The position numbers and the translations under genes are program-made. Below the pieces are notes generated by a model that made no database searches, was not told where the DNA came from, and was given only the letters and a program-made list of their open reading frames with translations. From contig NZ_JAPWDU010000001.1 of NCBI RefSeq assembly GCF_027257155.1, forward strand, positions 372,001 to 436,000: DNA of 64,000 nucleotides, given 5' to 3'. Source of the stretch: Cerasicoccus sp. TK19100 (GTDB taxonomy: Bacteria > Verrucomicrobiota > Verrucomicrobiia > Opitutales > Cerasicoccaceae). Below are positions 19,930 to 28,687 of this stretch, piece after piece (position 1 is the first letter of the stretch; each line of letters opens with the position of its first letter).

Positions 19930-20258
19930 TGGCGAGCAGCAAGAAACGACGTTCTTTGGTTTGGGCATTCGTAATTTTTGTCACAGTTAGCGTTGCGTTA
20001 ACTTTCGAAGTTGCCGAAGAATTCTATTCAAACGCTGAAGTTGACGTTCTGCTCGATGATACAAATCTCGATCTATTGACGGACGAAGGGAGAAATCTCG
20101 AAGACTTTCAGACACAGGTAAAGATGTTGAGGGAGGGCACATTTCCTTTCGAGGAGTTAGAGGAAGCCCCAACAACTTCCGTCTCATTTGAGGTGAAGAC
20201 GCCATCTCTGCAATCGGTAGAGAAGAGCAGGCCAACTGAAGCAACTGAGCCAAAATAG
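19929..20258 (+). CDS. small single-pass membrane protein coupled to the PilB-like gene
   Basis: A 109-residue protein whose ATG shares its A with the TAA stop of the ATPase gene (TAATG), which implies translational coupling. After a basic start (MASSKKRRS) comes one membrane span (LVWAFVIFVTVSVALTF), then an acidic, largely polar periplasmic part with VEKSRPTEATEPK at the end. I do not recognise a family. The coupling to a pilus or secretion ATPase suggests an accessory of that machine, perhaps an inner-membrane anchor; this is inference. Directly downstream lies an array of short palindromic units. Confidence 0.6.
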   Translation: MASSKKRRSLVWAFVIFVTVSVALTFEVAEEFYSNAEVDVLLDDTNLDLLTDEGRNLEDFQTQVKMLREGTFPFEELEEAPTTSVSFEVKTPSLQSVEKSRPTEATEPK

Positions 20259-20269
20259 CGTTTCCCTAC

Positions 20270-20475
20270 GCTGTGTTTTGCAAAAGCCCCATGCTTCTTT
20301 TCCGAAAAGCCTACTGGGGCTTTTTCAAAAAGCAGCATGCTATGTTTTGAAAAAGCCACTACTGTTGTTTCCTCAACACAACCACTGTTGTTGCTGCAAC
20401 ATAGCCTGTTGTGTTGGGGCAACATAGCTACTGTTGTTTTGCAAACACCCGAGGGGGCTTTTTTCAAACGCCGCA
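20270..20475. repeat. array of about nine degenerate 20-26 nt palindromic units
   Basis: Units share the plan CT-(A)CTGTTGT-loop-CAACATAGC or an A/T version (GCTTTTTCAAAAAGC). Examples are TGTTGTTTCCTCAACA at 20362-20377, TGTTGTTGCTGCAACA near 20386-20401, TGTTGTGTTGGGGCAACA near 20407-20424 and GCTTTTTCAAAAAGC at 20319-20333. Each unit is a small hairpin, and the linkers AGCCTACT/AGCTACT recur. It follows the small coupled membrane-protein gene. It is not a CRISPR: there are no constant repeats with unique spacers. Function unknown. Confidence 0.75.
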
Positions 20476-20819
20476 AGAAGCCATGTGTCCAAGCATGAAT
20501 CGGCGCGGACTCCGAACAGGCTCGCACCCAACCCAATGCGCTGGATGTATCCATGGCAAGCTGATCTTCATATTCCGTTCGGGTGTCAACAGAGGGGTAT
20601 CTAAATGTATATCCGCATTTACGTGGGCAATTATCAACATCGCACCAAAAGTTACGAACTGAAATACCAGCGACCACTAAAGCAGAACTACTCGTAATAC
20701 GCTGAGACCTTGACGAACAAGACCATTACAGCCACTCTCAAGTTATGAAATACACCAATAACACTCCCAGTTCGTAAGTTTTAGGTGTGATCAATAATTC
20801 TGTTCTGCAGAAGAAAACC
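20476..20819. other. 344-nt stretch without recognised gene
   Basis: Between the palindromic array and the orphan gene at 20820 I see no gene, tRNA or terminator that I can support. The stretch is less GC-rich than the surrounding operon and presumably holds the promoter of the next gene. Confidence 0.5.
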
Positions 20820-21263
20820 ATGAGCCCTCCAAGTAGAATTTCTATCAATCACGATGAATACGCGGCGAAGCATATAGGTTGTTTGCCAGACGGTAGACAA
20901 TTCTTCCTAACCAGCCCATTTGAGCCAGCATGGAAAGATAGAAAAGGTGGTGAATACATTGCACTCTATCTCTGGGACGAACTCGGCAATTTCCTTGAAG
21001 CCAAGGTTGAGGGCCTCGGGCCACGCTCAGAATTGGATATGGAACATGCGAGGGCCTCTTACTACGAGATTTTGGATAGTTTAGGGCAAATCGAATTTAA
21101 GAGAATTAATGTCGCACCATTTTCAATCGAACGTTTCGGAGTCGAGTTCGGTTTAGTTCTACGAGAACCCGAAGAAGATGGAGATGCTTGGGCAGTCGAA
21201 GCACAACCAGGCAACTACATGGCATTCTTTGAACCCTGGGATAGTGGATACTACGACACTTAG
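20820..21263 (+). CDS. conserved-looking hypothetical protein
   Basis: A 147-residue soluble protein without signal peptide or membrane span. It contains IGCLPDGRQFFLTSPFEPAW, EYIALYLWDELGNFLEAKVEGLG and ends FEPWDSGYYDT. It is acidic and rich in aromatic residues. I do not recognise a family; the composition recalls small accessory or immunity-like proteins, but there is no toxin partner next to it. The ATG at 20820 is preferred; a GTG at 20787 would add 11 residues. Base composition is lower in GC than its neighbours, which suggests later acquisition. It is isolated, flanked by gene-poor DNA on both sides. Confidence 0.5.
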   Translation: MSPPSRISINHDEYAAKHIGCLPDGRQFFLTSPFEPAWKDRKGGEYIALYLWDELGNFLEAKVEGLGPRSELDMEHARASYYEILDSLGQIEFKRINVAPFSIERFGVEFGLVLREPEEDGDAWAVEAQPGNYMAFFEPWDSGYYDT

Positions 21264-21549
21264 AACGAAAGAAGGCAGATCTACTCGGAGTAGGTGACAA
21301 AAAATGCTGGCGCATTTTCGCCACCTATCCTCAACGATCAATCCTTCGCAAGGAGTTGTCCGATTGCATCATGATTGCGCTGGCCTACCACCGTCGAAAG
21401 CATCTTCTAAACCTCGGTGTCGAAATCGAGACGGCCAATCGATAACCGCAGAGTACGCTTGGGATCGCACTAACTTTAAGCTGCGGCTTATCTGGCATTC
21501 ACTGGATTTCTTCGCGCCTTTGCGTCTTCGAGTAAGATTCACTTCAAGG

Positions 21550-22836
21550 CTATTTGCCCAACTTTCCAACCAGCGCGTCCACTACGCGATTCGCAGCACC
21601 GCGGTTGTTGGTGTGCCAGCGTTGGGCGCAGGTGGTCATGGTTTGGCGTTGAGCGGGGTCGCGGAGCAGGGTGAGTAACTGGTGGCGGGCGTCGGCGGCG
21701 TCGGTGGCGCGGATGGCGGCGGCTTCGGCCTGGAGGGATTGGCAGACGCGGCGGAAGTTGCCCATGCCCGGGCCGTAGACAATGGGCAGGCCGAGCGCGG
21801 CGGCTTCGATGGGAGTCTGGCCTTCGGTGTGCGGCGGCAGGCTTTTGCCGATGAAGGCCACGTCCGCGGCCTGGCTCAGCATGGCGAGCTCGCCCGTGGT
21901 GTCACCCACATAGATGTCCAGCGCGCCGTCGGCCTTTTCCTCAGTGCGGAAGGCAAAGCGAAAGGGAAATTGCTCCAGATCGCGGCGGATTTCCTTACGG
22001 CGCTCGGCGTGGCGGGGGATGATCAGCAGGTGGATATTGGGGTTGTCTTTGCGGGCGTCGAGGAGGGTCTGCGCAAGCATGACTTCCTCGCCCGGCCAGG
22101 TGGACGAGCCGAGCAGCACGAGCGCGTTTTCGGGGAAGCCCAGCTCGGTGCGGAGGGCGCGGCGCTCGGCGGCGTCGAGGATGGGCTTTACCTGGACATC
22201 GAACTTGATGTTGCCCGTGGTTTCGAGGCGGTCGGTGGGGACCCCCAGTTCGCGGAAGCGGTCGGCGTCCTGCGTGGAGCCGGCGTAAACTTGATCAATC
22301 TGCGCGAAGAGCCACTGGGCCAGCCCGCCGACTTTCTGGTAACGGCGGAAGGAGCGGTCGGACATGCGGCCGTTGACGAGGATGGCCGGCACGTTGCGCT
22401 TTCTTGCCTGATGCAGGTGTTCGGGCCAGAGATCGCCCTCCATCAGCACCGCGAGATCGGGCTGAATGCGGTCCCACGTGCGGGCGGAAAAGGGCAGCCA
22501 GTCAATGGGGAAAATGCCGTTTGCCAGACAACTGTCGCGGTAGTGTTCGCGGGCGAGGGCATAGCCGGTGCTGGTGGTCGTGGTCAGGACGATTTCGATA
22601 TCCGCGCGCTCGTTGAGGCCATCAATCACGGGCTGGATGGCACGGATTTCCCCCACGCTCACGGCCTGAACCCAGATGCGCTTGACGCCCGGCTTGCGCG
22701 GGGGCAGCGGGTCGATCCTCCCAAACCGGTGGCGCAGGTCCTTCCCGTAGCCGCCGCGCTTGAGCATCCGCGCGCCGTAGTAGGGCAGGGCGAGCAGCAG
22801 CAGAAAGGGAAATAGAATGCGGTAAAGGACGATCAT
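21550..22836 (-). CDS. waaA: 3-deoxy-D-manno-octulosonic acid (Kdo) transferase
   Basis: A 428-residue GT30 glycosyltransferase that attaches Kdo from CMP-Kdo to lipid A precursor at the cytoplasmic face of the inner membrane, which makes the cell a lipopolysaccharide-bearing Gram-negative. It begins with a membrane anchor (MIVLYRILFPFLLLLALPYYGARML). Family blocks are IWVQAVSVGEIRAIQPVI, TTTTSTGYALARE, IQPDLAVLMEGDLWPEHL, NGRMSDRSFRRY and the C-terminal LGSSTWPGEE, GQTPIEAAALGLPIVYGPGMGNF. The usual ETELWP is EGDLWP here. The start may also be the ATG at 22854. Single gene; a repeat element lies upstream. Confidence 0.9.
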   Translation of the reverse strand: MIVLYRILFPFLLLLALPYYGARMLKRGGYGKDLRHRFGRIDPLPPRKPGVKRIWVQAVSVGEIRAIQPVIDGLNERADIEIVLTTTTSTGYALAREHYRDSCLANGIFPIDWLPFSARTWDRIQPDLAVLMEGDLWPEHLHQARKRNVPAILVNGRMSDRSFRRYQKVGGLAQWLFAQIDQVYAGSTQDADRFRELGVPTDRLETTGNIKFDVQVKPILDAAERRALRTELGFPENALVLLGSSTWPGEEVMLAQTLLDARKDNPNIHLLIIPRHAERRKEIRRDLEQFPFRFAFRTEEKADGALDIYVGDTTGELAMLSQAADVAFIGKSLPPHTEGQTPIEAAALGLPIVYGPGMGNFRRVCQSLQAEAAAIRATDAADARHQLLTLLRDPAQRQTMTTCAQRWHTNNRGAANRVVDALVGKLGK

Positions 22837-22891
22837 TGCGGCGTTAAATATCATCTATAATCGAGCGGACTACCCGTGACGCATTTTTAAA

Positions 22892-23015
22892 TAACCACGA
22901 AGGACACGAAGGGCACAAAGCTTTTTAAAGCTATAATTTTCTCACGATCATGATCCGCAGACTTGCGAGTCGTTCTCCGGCGATAACATCTGACCTTCGT
23001 GTTCTTCGTGGTTTA
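22892..23015. repeat. second CCACGAAGG-type inverted repeat
   Basis: Arms TAACCACGAAGGACACGAAG (from 22892) and its near reverse complement CTTCGTGTTCTTCGTGGTTT (ending about 23014) flank 77 nt of unrelated DNA. The outer arm is the same 20-mer as in the larger palindrome at 9353-9525. It lies between the divergent Kdo transferase and M16 peptidase genes. Confidence 0.8.
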
Positions 23016-23161
23016 AATATGCAGTATGGGATGAGTATTGTAGCCATTTTGCGGGCCCATTACTCAAAAAGGGGAACTTGATAACGTGCTGGGCGTCAAA
23101 GGAAACACAAACTTTTTGGCCTTGGCTTGCGAGCAGGCCTTGTGCGTGAATATCCTTATCC

Positions 23162-25984
23162 ATGAGATTCGTTTCAAAACCCTTCCTCAGCCTTTTACTT
23201 TGCCTCCCCTTGGTCTGTGCGATTGCCCAGGCAAAAGACAGCGCTTCCCCGGGCTTGCCGGCGGATTCATCCGTCACGTTTGGCGCGCTGGATAATGGCC
23301 TGCACTACGCGATCATGCCCAACAACGAGCCGCCCGGCCGCGTAAGCCTGCGCCTGCTCGTAGAGGCTGGTTCGCTGCAAGAGGCGGAGAGCCAGCGCGG
23401 CGTTGCACACTTCTTGGAGCACATGGCCTTCAACGGCTCCGAGCACTACCCACCCGGCGAGCTAATCGAATACCTGCAACGCCTGGGCATGAGCTTTGGT
23501 GCCGACACCAACGCCCACACCGGCTTCGACGAAACCGTTTACAAGCTGGAGCTGCCGGAGAACAACCCTGAGCTTTTCCACGAGGGCATGCAGGTGCTGC
23601 GCGATTACGCGGGCGGCCTGCTACTGCGTGAGCAGGAGATCGAGCAAGAGCGTGGCGTGATCCTCAGCGAAAAGCGCGACCGCGACTCCGTTGGCTACCG
23701 CACGTTTGTTGCCTACTGGGAGTTTCTGTTTCCCGAGGCGCGCATGCCCGAGCGCCTGCCGATCGGCTTGGAAGAGGTCATTAAAAACGCCCCGCGCGAT
23801 GAATTTGTTTCGTTTTACCAGACCTGGTACCGCCCGGAAAATATGGCGGTGATCATCGTGGGCGATGTCGACGTGGCCAAGACCGAGGCGACGATTAAAG
23901 ACATGTTTGCCAATATGAAAAACCCGGACGCGCCGATGCCAGAGATCGATATGGGCGCGCTGACCCGCCCCCAACTGGCGACGAAACTACACTCCGAGCC
24001 CGAAGCGCCGTCGACCGAAGTTTCCCTAATGACTCTGCGCGAATATCACGGCGAGCCGGACAGCCGTGAGGTGCGCGTCCGCGACATGATTACCGCGGCG
24101 GCGAATCGCATTGTGACCCGCCGACTGGAGATCCTCGCCAAGCAGGAGGGCGCACCGTTCACCACGGGCAATGCCTTCTTCTGGGACTACCTGGACTTTT
24201 TCGAGATCGGCGGCATCGAGTTGACCTGCAAGCCTGAGCAATGGCAGGACGCCGTTGCCGTGATTGAGCAGGAGCTGCGCCGCGCCCTGGAGTTTGGCTT
24301 CACGGAGGCGGAAGTGGCCGAAGTAAAGGCCAAGATTATCAATGACTACGAGGAAGCCGTGAAGGCCGCGCCGACCCGCAAATCACGCGATCTCTCGGCT
24401 AGCATCGTTAGCAGCATGTCGCGGGATTACGTGTTTACCTCGCCGGAGACCGACCTCTCCATCGCGCAGGAGGCCATGGCACAACTGACGCCAGATTCCG
24501 CGCAGGCCGCCTTTGACAAAGTCTGGGATGGCGGTGGCCGGTTCCTCTTCGTCAGCGGAAATCTGGAGCTGGAAAACGGCGACGCCGAGCTGGCCAAAGC
24601 CTTTACTGCGAGCGCCGCGACGGGGGTAACCGCGCCCGAAGTGGGCGAGGCATTGACATGGCCTTACACGAACTTTGGCGAACCCGGCAAAGTCGTGGAA
24701 AAGAAGTTTATTGAAGACCTCGGCATTTGGCAGGTGACCTTTGAAAATAACGTCCGCTTCAACTTCAAGCAGACCGATTTTGAGGCGAATTCGGTATCGG
24801 TCGTCGCCCGCTTTGGCGGGGGTGAGCTGGCCATGAGCGCCGACCAAAAAGGCATCGCGACCTTTGCGAACATGGCGTTCTCCGCCGGGGGGCTGGAAGC
24901 GCTCTCGGTCGACGAGATGGAGCGCGTGCTCGCCGGGCAAAGCGTGGGTGGCTCTTTCTCCGTGGGCGAAGAGTTTTTCACCCTCGCCGGTGGCACTACG
25001 CCCAAGGATTTGGAGCGCGAGCTCGAGCTGCTCGCCGCTTACTTGACCGCGCCTGGCTACCGGGAGGAGGCTGCGCGGCAGGCCCGGAAGGCCTACGACG
25101 AAATGGCGATCCAGGTCGAGCGAACCGTAGAGGGCGTCTGGGGCAATCAGGTGGCCAAATACATTGCGGGTGATAACTTCCGCTTTGGCTTTCCATCGGA
25201 GAGTGACTTTGCATCGCAAAGTATGGACAAGCTTAAAGCTTGGCTCACCCCTGCGCTGACCAGCGCCTACCTCGAGGTGAGCATTGTTGGCGATGTGGAT
25301 TTCGAGACCGCGCTGCCGCTGGTGCAAAAGACGGTCGGTGCCTTGCCTCAGCGCAGCGCCGAGCAGGATCTCTACAAATCCGAGCGCAAGGGCGTGGCTT
25401 TCCCACAGGAAACGCAGGAGCAGGTCTTCACGTTTGAGTCGGACATTCCACGCGCGCTGGCTTCAGTCTATTGGCCGACCACGGACTTCTGGGACATCAA
25501 GCGCACGCGTCGCCTCAACGTGCTGGCGAGTATCTTTCGTGACCGCTTGCGCCTGGAAGTGCGCGAGAAACTTGGCGAAGGCTACAGCCCCTACGCGCGC
25601 AACAGCTCCAGCGAAATTTACGACGACTACGGCTATATGTTTGGCCTGAATTTTGCCGACCCGAATAAGGTGGAAACCGTCGTGAGCATCATCCGCGATC
25701 TGGGCGTAAACCTGGGCGAGGGCAACATCACCGAAGACGAGCTGCAACGCGCCGTGCTGCCGATGCAAAAATACGTCGAGGAATACGTCCGCAAAAACAG
25801 CTATTGGCTGCAGCGCGTGTTGGCCGGATCTACGGTTTACCCGCAGCAGCTTGACTGGGCGCGGACACTGGCCTCCGACTACGAAGCGATCACGCTGGAC
25901 GAAGTCAACGGACTGGCCAAGGAATACCTCGGTGCCGGGCCAGGCTTGCCTATTGTGATCAAGCCTGCGGACAAGCCGGAGTAA
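23162..25984 (+). CDS. M16 family zinc peptidase (pitrilysin-like, two-domain)
   Basis: A 940-residue exported metallopeptidase. Residues 1-24 form a signal peptide (FLSLLLCLPLVCAIAQA). The inverted zinc motif HxxEH is H83-F-L-E86-H87, followed by NGSEHYPPGELIEYLQRLGMSFGADTNAHTGFDETVYKLELP, with the downstream glutamate region EQEIEQERGVILSEKRDRDS. Two further M16 domains follow; the second half (from about residue 500) lacks the zinc motif but keeps SVVARFGGGELAM and AREKLGEGYSPYA-like text (VREKLGEGYSPYARNSS). Such periplasmic enzymes resemble PqqL-type proteases that cut imported or misfolded peptides. Single gene. Confidence 0.88.
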   Translation: MRFVSKPFLSLLLCLPLVCAIAQAKDSASPGLPADSSVTFGALDNGLHYAIMPNNEPPGRVSLRLLVEAGSLQEAESQRGVAHFLEHMAFNGSEHYPPGELIEYLQRLGMSFGADTNAHTGFDETVYKLELPENNPELFHEGMQVLRDYAGGLLLREQEIEQERGVILSEKRDRDSVGYRTFVAYWEFLFPEARMPERLPIGLEEVIKNAPRDEFVSFYQTWYRPENMAVIIVGDVDVAKTEATIKDMFANMKNPDAPMPEIDMGALTRPQLATKLHSEPEAPSTEVSLMTLREYHGEPDSREVRVRDMITAAANRIVTRRLEILAKQEGAPFTTGNAFFWDYLDFFEIGGIELTCKPEQWQDAVAVIEQELRRALEFGFTEAEVAEVKAKIINDYEEAVKAAPTRKSRDLSASIVSSMSRDYVFTSPETDLSIAQEAMAQLTPDSAQAAFDKVWDGGGRFLFVSGNLELENGDAELAKAFTASAATGVTAPEVGEALTWPYTNFGEPGKVVEKKFIEDLGIWQVTFENNVRFNFKQTDFEANSVSVVARFGGGELAMSADQKGIATFANMAFSAGGLEALSVDEMERVLAGQSVGGSFSVGEEFFTLAGGTTPKDLERELELLAAYLTAPGYREEAARQARKAYDEMAIQVERTVEGVWGNQVAKYIAGDNFRFGFPSESDFASQSMDKLKAWLTPALTSAYLEVSIVGDVDFETALPLVQKTVGALPQRSAEQDLYKSERKGVAFPQETQEQVFTFESDIPRALASVYWPTTDFWDIKRTRRLNVLASIFRDRLRLEVREKLGEGYSPYARNSSSEIYDDYGYMFGLNFADPNKVETVVSIIRDLGVNLGEGNITEDELQRAVLPMQKYVEEYVRKNSYWLQRVLAGSTVYPQQLDWARTLASDYEAITLDEVNGLAKEYLGAGPGLPIVIKPADKPE
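25207..25221. repeat. 15-bp palindrome CTTTGCATCGCAAAG (copy 1)
   Basis: An exact copy of a palindrome that recurs inside coding genes. Here it lies in the M16 peptidase gene, extended by A and T on the two sides, and encodes FASQS in frame. Confidence 0.8.
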
Positions 25985-26038
25985 TTCGGCAACGGGAGAT
26001 TGCCAAGGCTAACCTTTGCGTGTTGCGTGGTGGATTCG

Positions 26039-28057
26039 ATGGCCGACGATTTGCCCAACAGCTGTTGCCATACCGATGCCTCGCCCGGGGTGACGGAGGA
26101 TGAGCGCGCCTGGACGATGACGTGGCTCAAGGTCGGCGTTGCCGCCGTGATGGCCGGGCAGGGGATGATCTTTGGCCTCGGCCTGAACACCTCGGAGACG
26201 CCGCTCACGCAGGAGCAGCCGATCTATTGGGTGCTGCACATGGGGCTGCTGATCTCGGCGCTGGTTGTGATCGCGCTGCTCGCACCGCCGCTCTTGCAGA
26301 ACGCGTGGCAGGCCATGCGCGAAAAGCGCATCACCGTAGAGGCCTTGTTTTTAATCAGTGCGCTAGGGGCGCTCGGGGCCTCGCTGACGGCGACACTGAC
26401 CGGCGAAGGCTCGGTCTATTATGAAGTCGTCGCCATCGTGCTCGCGATTTACACCGTCGGTAAAACGCTCGGCTCGCGTTCCCGCGAGCGTGCCTTGGAC
26501 GCCGTTCGCGAGCTGCGTGACGCGTTTGACTTTGCGTATTTGCAAACCTGCTGTGGGCAGCGTCGCCGCGTGCCCGTGGCCGAGCTGGCCAATGACTCCG
26601 AGGTGTCCGTTGCGCCCGGCGAGCCGGTGCCGGTCGATGGCGTGATCCGCTCCGGGGTGGGGGACATTACCGACACCGCCGTGACGGGAGAACTCGCGCC
26701 AACGCGCCGACAACCGGGTGATCAGGTCTGGGCCGGTTCGTATTCGGTGGACGGCACATTCGTGATCGAGCCGCGCGCACTGACCGGTGAGCGGCGGATC
26801 GACGCCGTGCTCGAAGCCGTGGAGCAGGCGCGCCTCAAGCCATCCGAATTGCAGCTGCAGGCCGATCGCTTGATGCGTTGGTTTGTGCCGAGTGTGATTG
26901 CGATTGCGGCTGTGACTTTTCTGGCGTGGGCCATGATCGGCCCATGGACGACGGCTCTCTTTAACGCGATGGCCGTGCTGCTGGTGGCCTGCCCGTGCGC
27001 GCTGGGGCTGGCGACACCCATTGCGGTGTGGAGCCAGTTGCTACAGTTTTCCCGCTTGGGCTTGACGGTGCGGACCGGCGATTTTGGCGACCAACTGGCG
27101 CAGGCGGATCGCATTGTCTTTGATAAAACAGGCACGCTCAGCTTTGAGTCCCTGCGCGTGGAAGACATGGAGGTCGCACCAAGCTTTGCATCGCAAAGTA
27201 ATGAGCTGCTTGCCGCAGTCCGCGCCGTAGAGAGCCTGAGTCCGCATCCCGTAGCGCGCGCCTTGGCGCAGATCGAAGTCGAGGCAATCGACATCGAGCC
27301 GCTGGAGGTCACGCAGCATCCGGGCCATGGCGTCGAAGCCGTGGTGCGTTTGCTTTCCGGTCGCGAAGCAAGGCTCCGCATCGGCAGTCGGGACTTTGTT
27401 GAGCAAAGTTTATCCGGCAATGTGCTGACCCGCACGCGCACGCTGGGGAGCAAACGCGAAGTGCTGGCCAGCCTGGATGGCGAGTTCGCTGCTGCCTTTG
27501 ATCTAAGTGAGCAACTGCGTCCCGACCTCGAGCCCGCTTTGCGCGCCTTGCAAGAGCAGGGCGTGACGCTGTCGATTCTAACCGGTGACCCGAAGCCCGC
27601 GCAACGCGAGCTCGCGGGCGTGGCGGTGGAGTGCGGGCTGACGCCGGCCGATAAATTGGATCGCGTAACCGCCTGGCAGGCCAGTGGCGAGCGTGTGGTC
27701 TTCGTCGGTGACGGCCTGAACGACGCGGCTGCGATGAGCCATGCCGATGCATCAATCGCCATGGGGCAGGGGGCTGACTTGAGCCGCGCGGCATCGCCCG
27801 CCGTGCTGATGGGCGACTCGCTGATGCCGATTGCACGCGGGTTAACTTTGTCTCGCAAAGTTCGCCGCGCGGTGCGGGGTAACCTGCTCTTTGCTGGCGC
27901 GTATAATTTCCTGGGAATGGGGCTGGCCGCGGGCGGGATTTTGCACCCGGTGGTGGCCGCGCTGTTGATGTTGTTTTCGAGCGTGGGTGTCTCGGTTCGC
28001 GCGGCCAGAAGCGCACGCATGGAGACCCCACAGGGCGGGACGGGCGTCGCACAATAG
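26039..28057 (+). CDS. heavy-metal-translocating P1B-type ATPase
   Basis: A 672-residue cation pump. It has eight predicted membrane segments, the transport motif CPC (residues 318-320, in VACPCALGLATP), actuator TGE (AVTGELAP), phosphorylated D362 in DKTGT, the P1B signature SPHP and the hinge GDGLNDAAAM. CPC pumps move Cu(I) or related soft metals. The usual N-terminal HMA metal-binding domain is missing; instead there is a short Cys-rich leader with SCCHTD, which could bind metal. I prefer the ATG at 26039 to a TTG at 26000. Four palindromes of the ACTTTG..CAAAGT kind lie here or just upstream. Metal specificity is inferred. Confidence 0.9.
   Translation: MADDLPNSCCHTDASPGVTEDERAWTMTWLKVGVAAVMAGQGMIFGLGLNTSETPLTQEQPIYWVLHMGLLISALVVIALLAPPLLQNAWQAMREKRITVEALFLISALGALGASLTATLTGEGSVYYEVVAIVLAIYTVGKTLGSRSRERALDAVRELRDAFDFAYLQTCCGQRRRVPVAELANDSEVSVAPGEPVPVDGVIRSGVGDITDTAVTGELAPTRRQPGDQVWAGSYSVDGTFVIEPRALTGERRIDAVLEAVEQARLKPSELQLQADRLMRWFVPSVIAIAAVTFLAWAMIGPWTTALFNAMAVLLVACPCALGLATPIAVWSQLLQFSRLGLTVRTGDFGDQLAQADRIVFDKTGTLSFESLRVEDMEVAPSFASQSNELLAAVRAVESLSPHPVARALAQIEVEAIDIEPLEVTQHPGHGVEAVVRLLSGREARLRIGSRDFVEQSLSGNVLTRTRTLGSKREVLASLDGEFAAAFDLSEQLRPDLEPALRALQEQGVTLSILTGDPKPAQRELAGVAVECGLTPADKLDRVTAWQASGERVVFVGDGLNDAAAMSHADASIAMGQGADLSRAASPAVLMGDSLMPIARGLTLSRKVRRAVRGNLLFAGAYNFLGMGLAAGGILHPVVAALLMLFSSVGVSVRAARSARMETPQGGTGVAQ
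27184..27198. repeat. 15-bp palindrome CTTTGCATCGCAAAG (copy 2)
   Basis: An exact copy inside the P1B ATPase gene, again encoding FASQS. Variant palindromes lie in the same gene at 27393-27409 and 27844-27862. Confidence 0.8.
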
Positions 28058-28103
28058 GCATTGCGCCGACGCTGTCGTGTGATATGTTTGAGCCTTTACT
28101 TTC

Positions 28104-28565
28104 ATGAGCCAACTCCAGCCCAAGACCGACGATACGCCAGCAACCGAAGAAGCGACCCCAGTCGACACCACACCGTGGATCGGCGTTGATCTCGACGGCA
28201 CCCTAGCAAAGTTTGCCTCCTGGCGCGGCATTGGTCACATCGGCAAGCCAATCCCCGACATGATGGCGCGTGTGCGCCGCTGGCGCGAAGAGGGCCGCAA
28301 GGTGAAAATTTTTACGGCCCGCGCCGCGCACGAGGAATACCTGCCGCCAATCCGCAAATGGCTGAAAAAGCACAAGCTTGCGGACATGGAAATTACCAAC
28401 GAGCTTGACCCCTACGTGATTGAAATTTGGGACGACCGCGCGATCCAGGTCATGACGAACACGGGGCAGATTTATCGTCACGCATCGGTGACGGCCCGGC
28501 CCAAAGCTCCGCTGCTGGAGGAGGCGTTTCCACACGAGAAGCGTCCAAAACTGAGCTTCATGTGA
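28104..28565 (+). CDS. HAD-like hydrolase
   Basis: A 153-residue protein with the HAD phosphatase motifs: motif I GVDLDGTLA (both aspartates present), motif II FTAR and the acidic motif IV near WDDRAIQV. The N-terminal 24 residues are a polar, Pro/Thr-rich leader. The cap is minimal. Small HAD proteins of this form hydrolyse phosphate esters of nucleotides or sugars; the substrate cannot be read from sequence. It follows the metal pump by 46 nt on the same strand and may be co-transcribed with it, but no functional tie is obvious. Cytoplasmic. Confidence 0.75.
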   Translation: MSQLQPKTDDTPATEEATPVDTTPWIGVDLDGTLAKFASWRGIGHIGKPIPDMMARVRRWREEGRKVKIFTARAAHEEYLPPIRKWLKKHKLADMEITNELDPYVIEIWDDRAIQVMTNTGQIYRHASVTARPKAPLLEEAFPHEKRPKLSFM

Positions 28566-28687
28566 ATTTGAAGCGAATGGGCTCTATGGAAATGGGCCTG
28601 TGACATCGCGTTGCCGAAAGAAATCTGCGGTTTGCGTGAACTTGCGCTTCCCATGGGGTGGGGATGTGCTATACGGTTTGCTCAGCC

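Noticed and set aside
18079-19968. Very long minus-strand open frame (629 codons)
   Set aside because: It is antisense to the PilB-like ATPase, whose motifs are unambiguous; long shadow frames are common in GC-rich genes.
20270-20475. Possible CRISPR array
   Set aside because: Units differ in length and sequence, there is no constant repeat separated by unique spacers, and no cas gene lies in the window.
20108-20677. Minus-strand open frame of 189 codons reading through the palindromic array
   Set aside because: It overlaps the coupled membrane-protein gene antisense, its periodic peptide follows from the DNA repeat, and it has no recognisable start context or domain.
26722-28020. Minus-strand open frame of 432 codons
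   Set aside because: It is antisense to the P1B ATPase and has Ser/Arg-rich low-complexity composition without domains.
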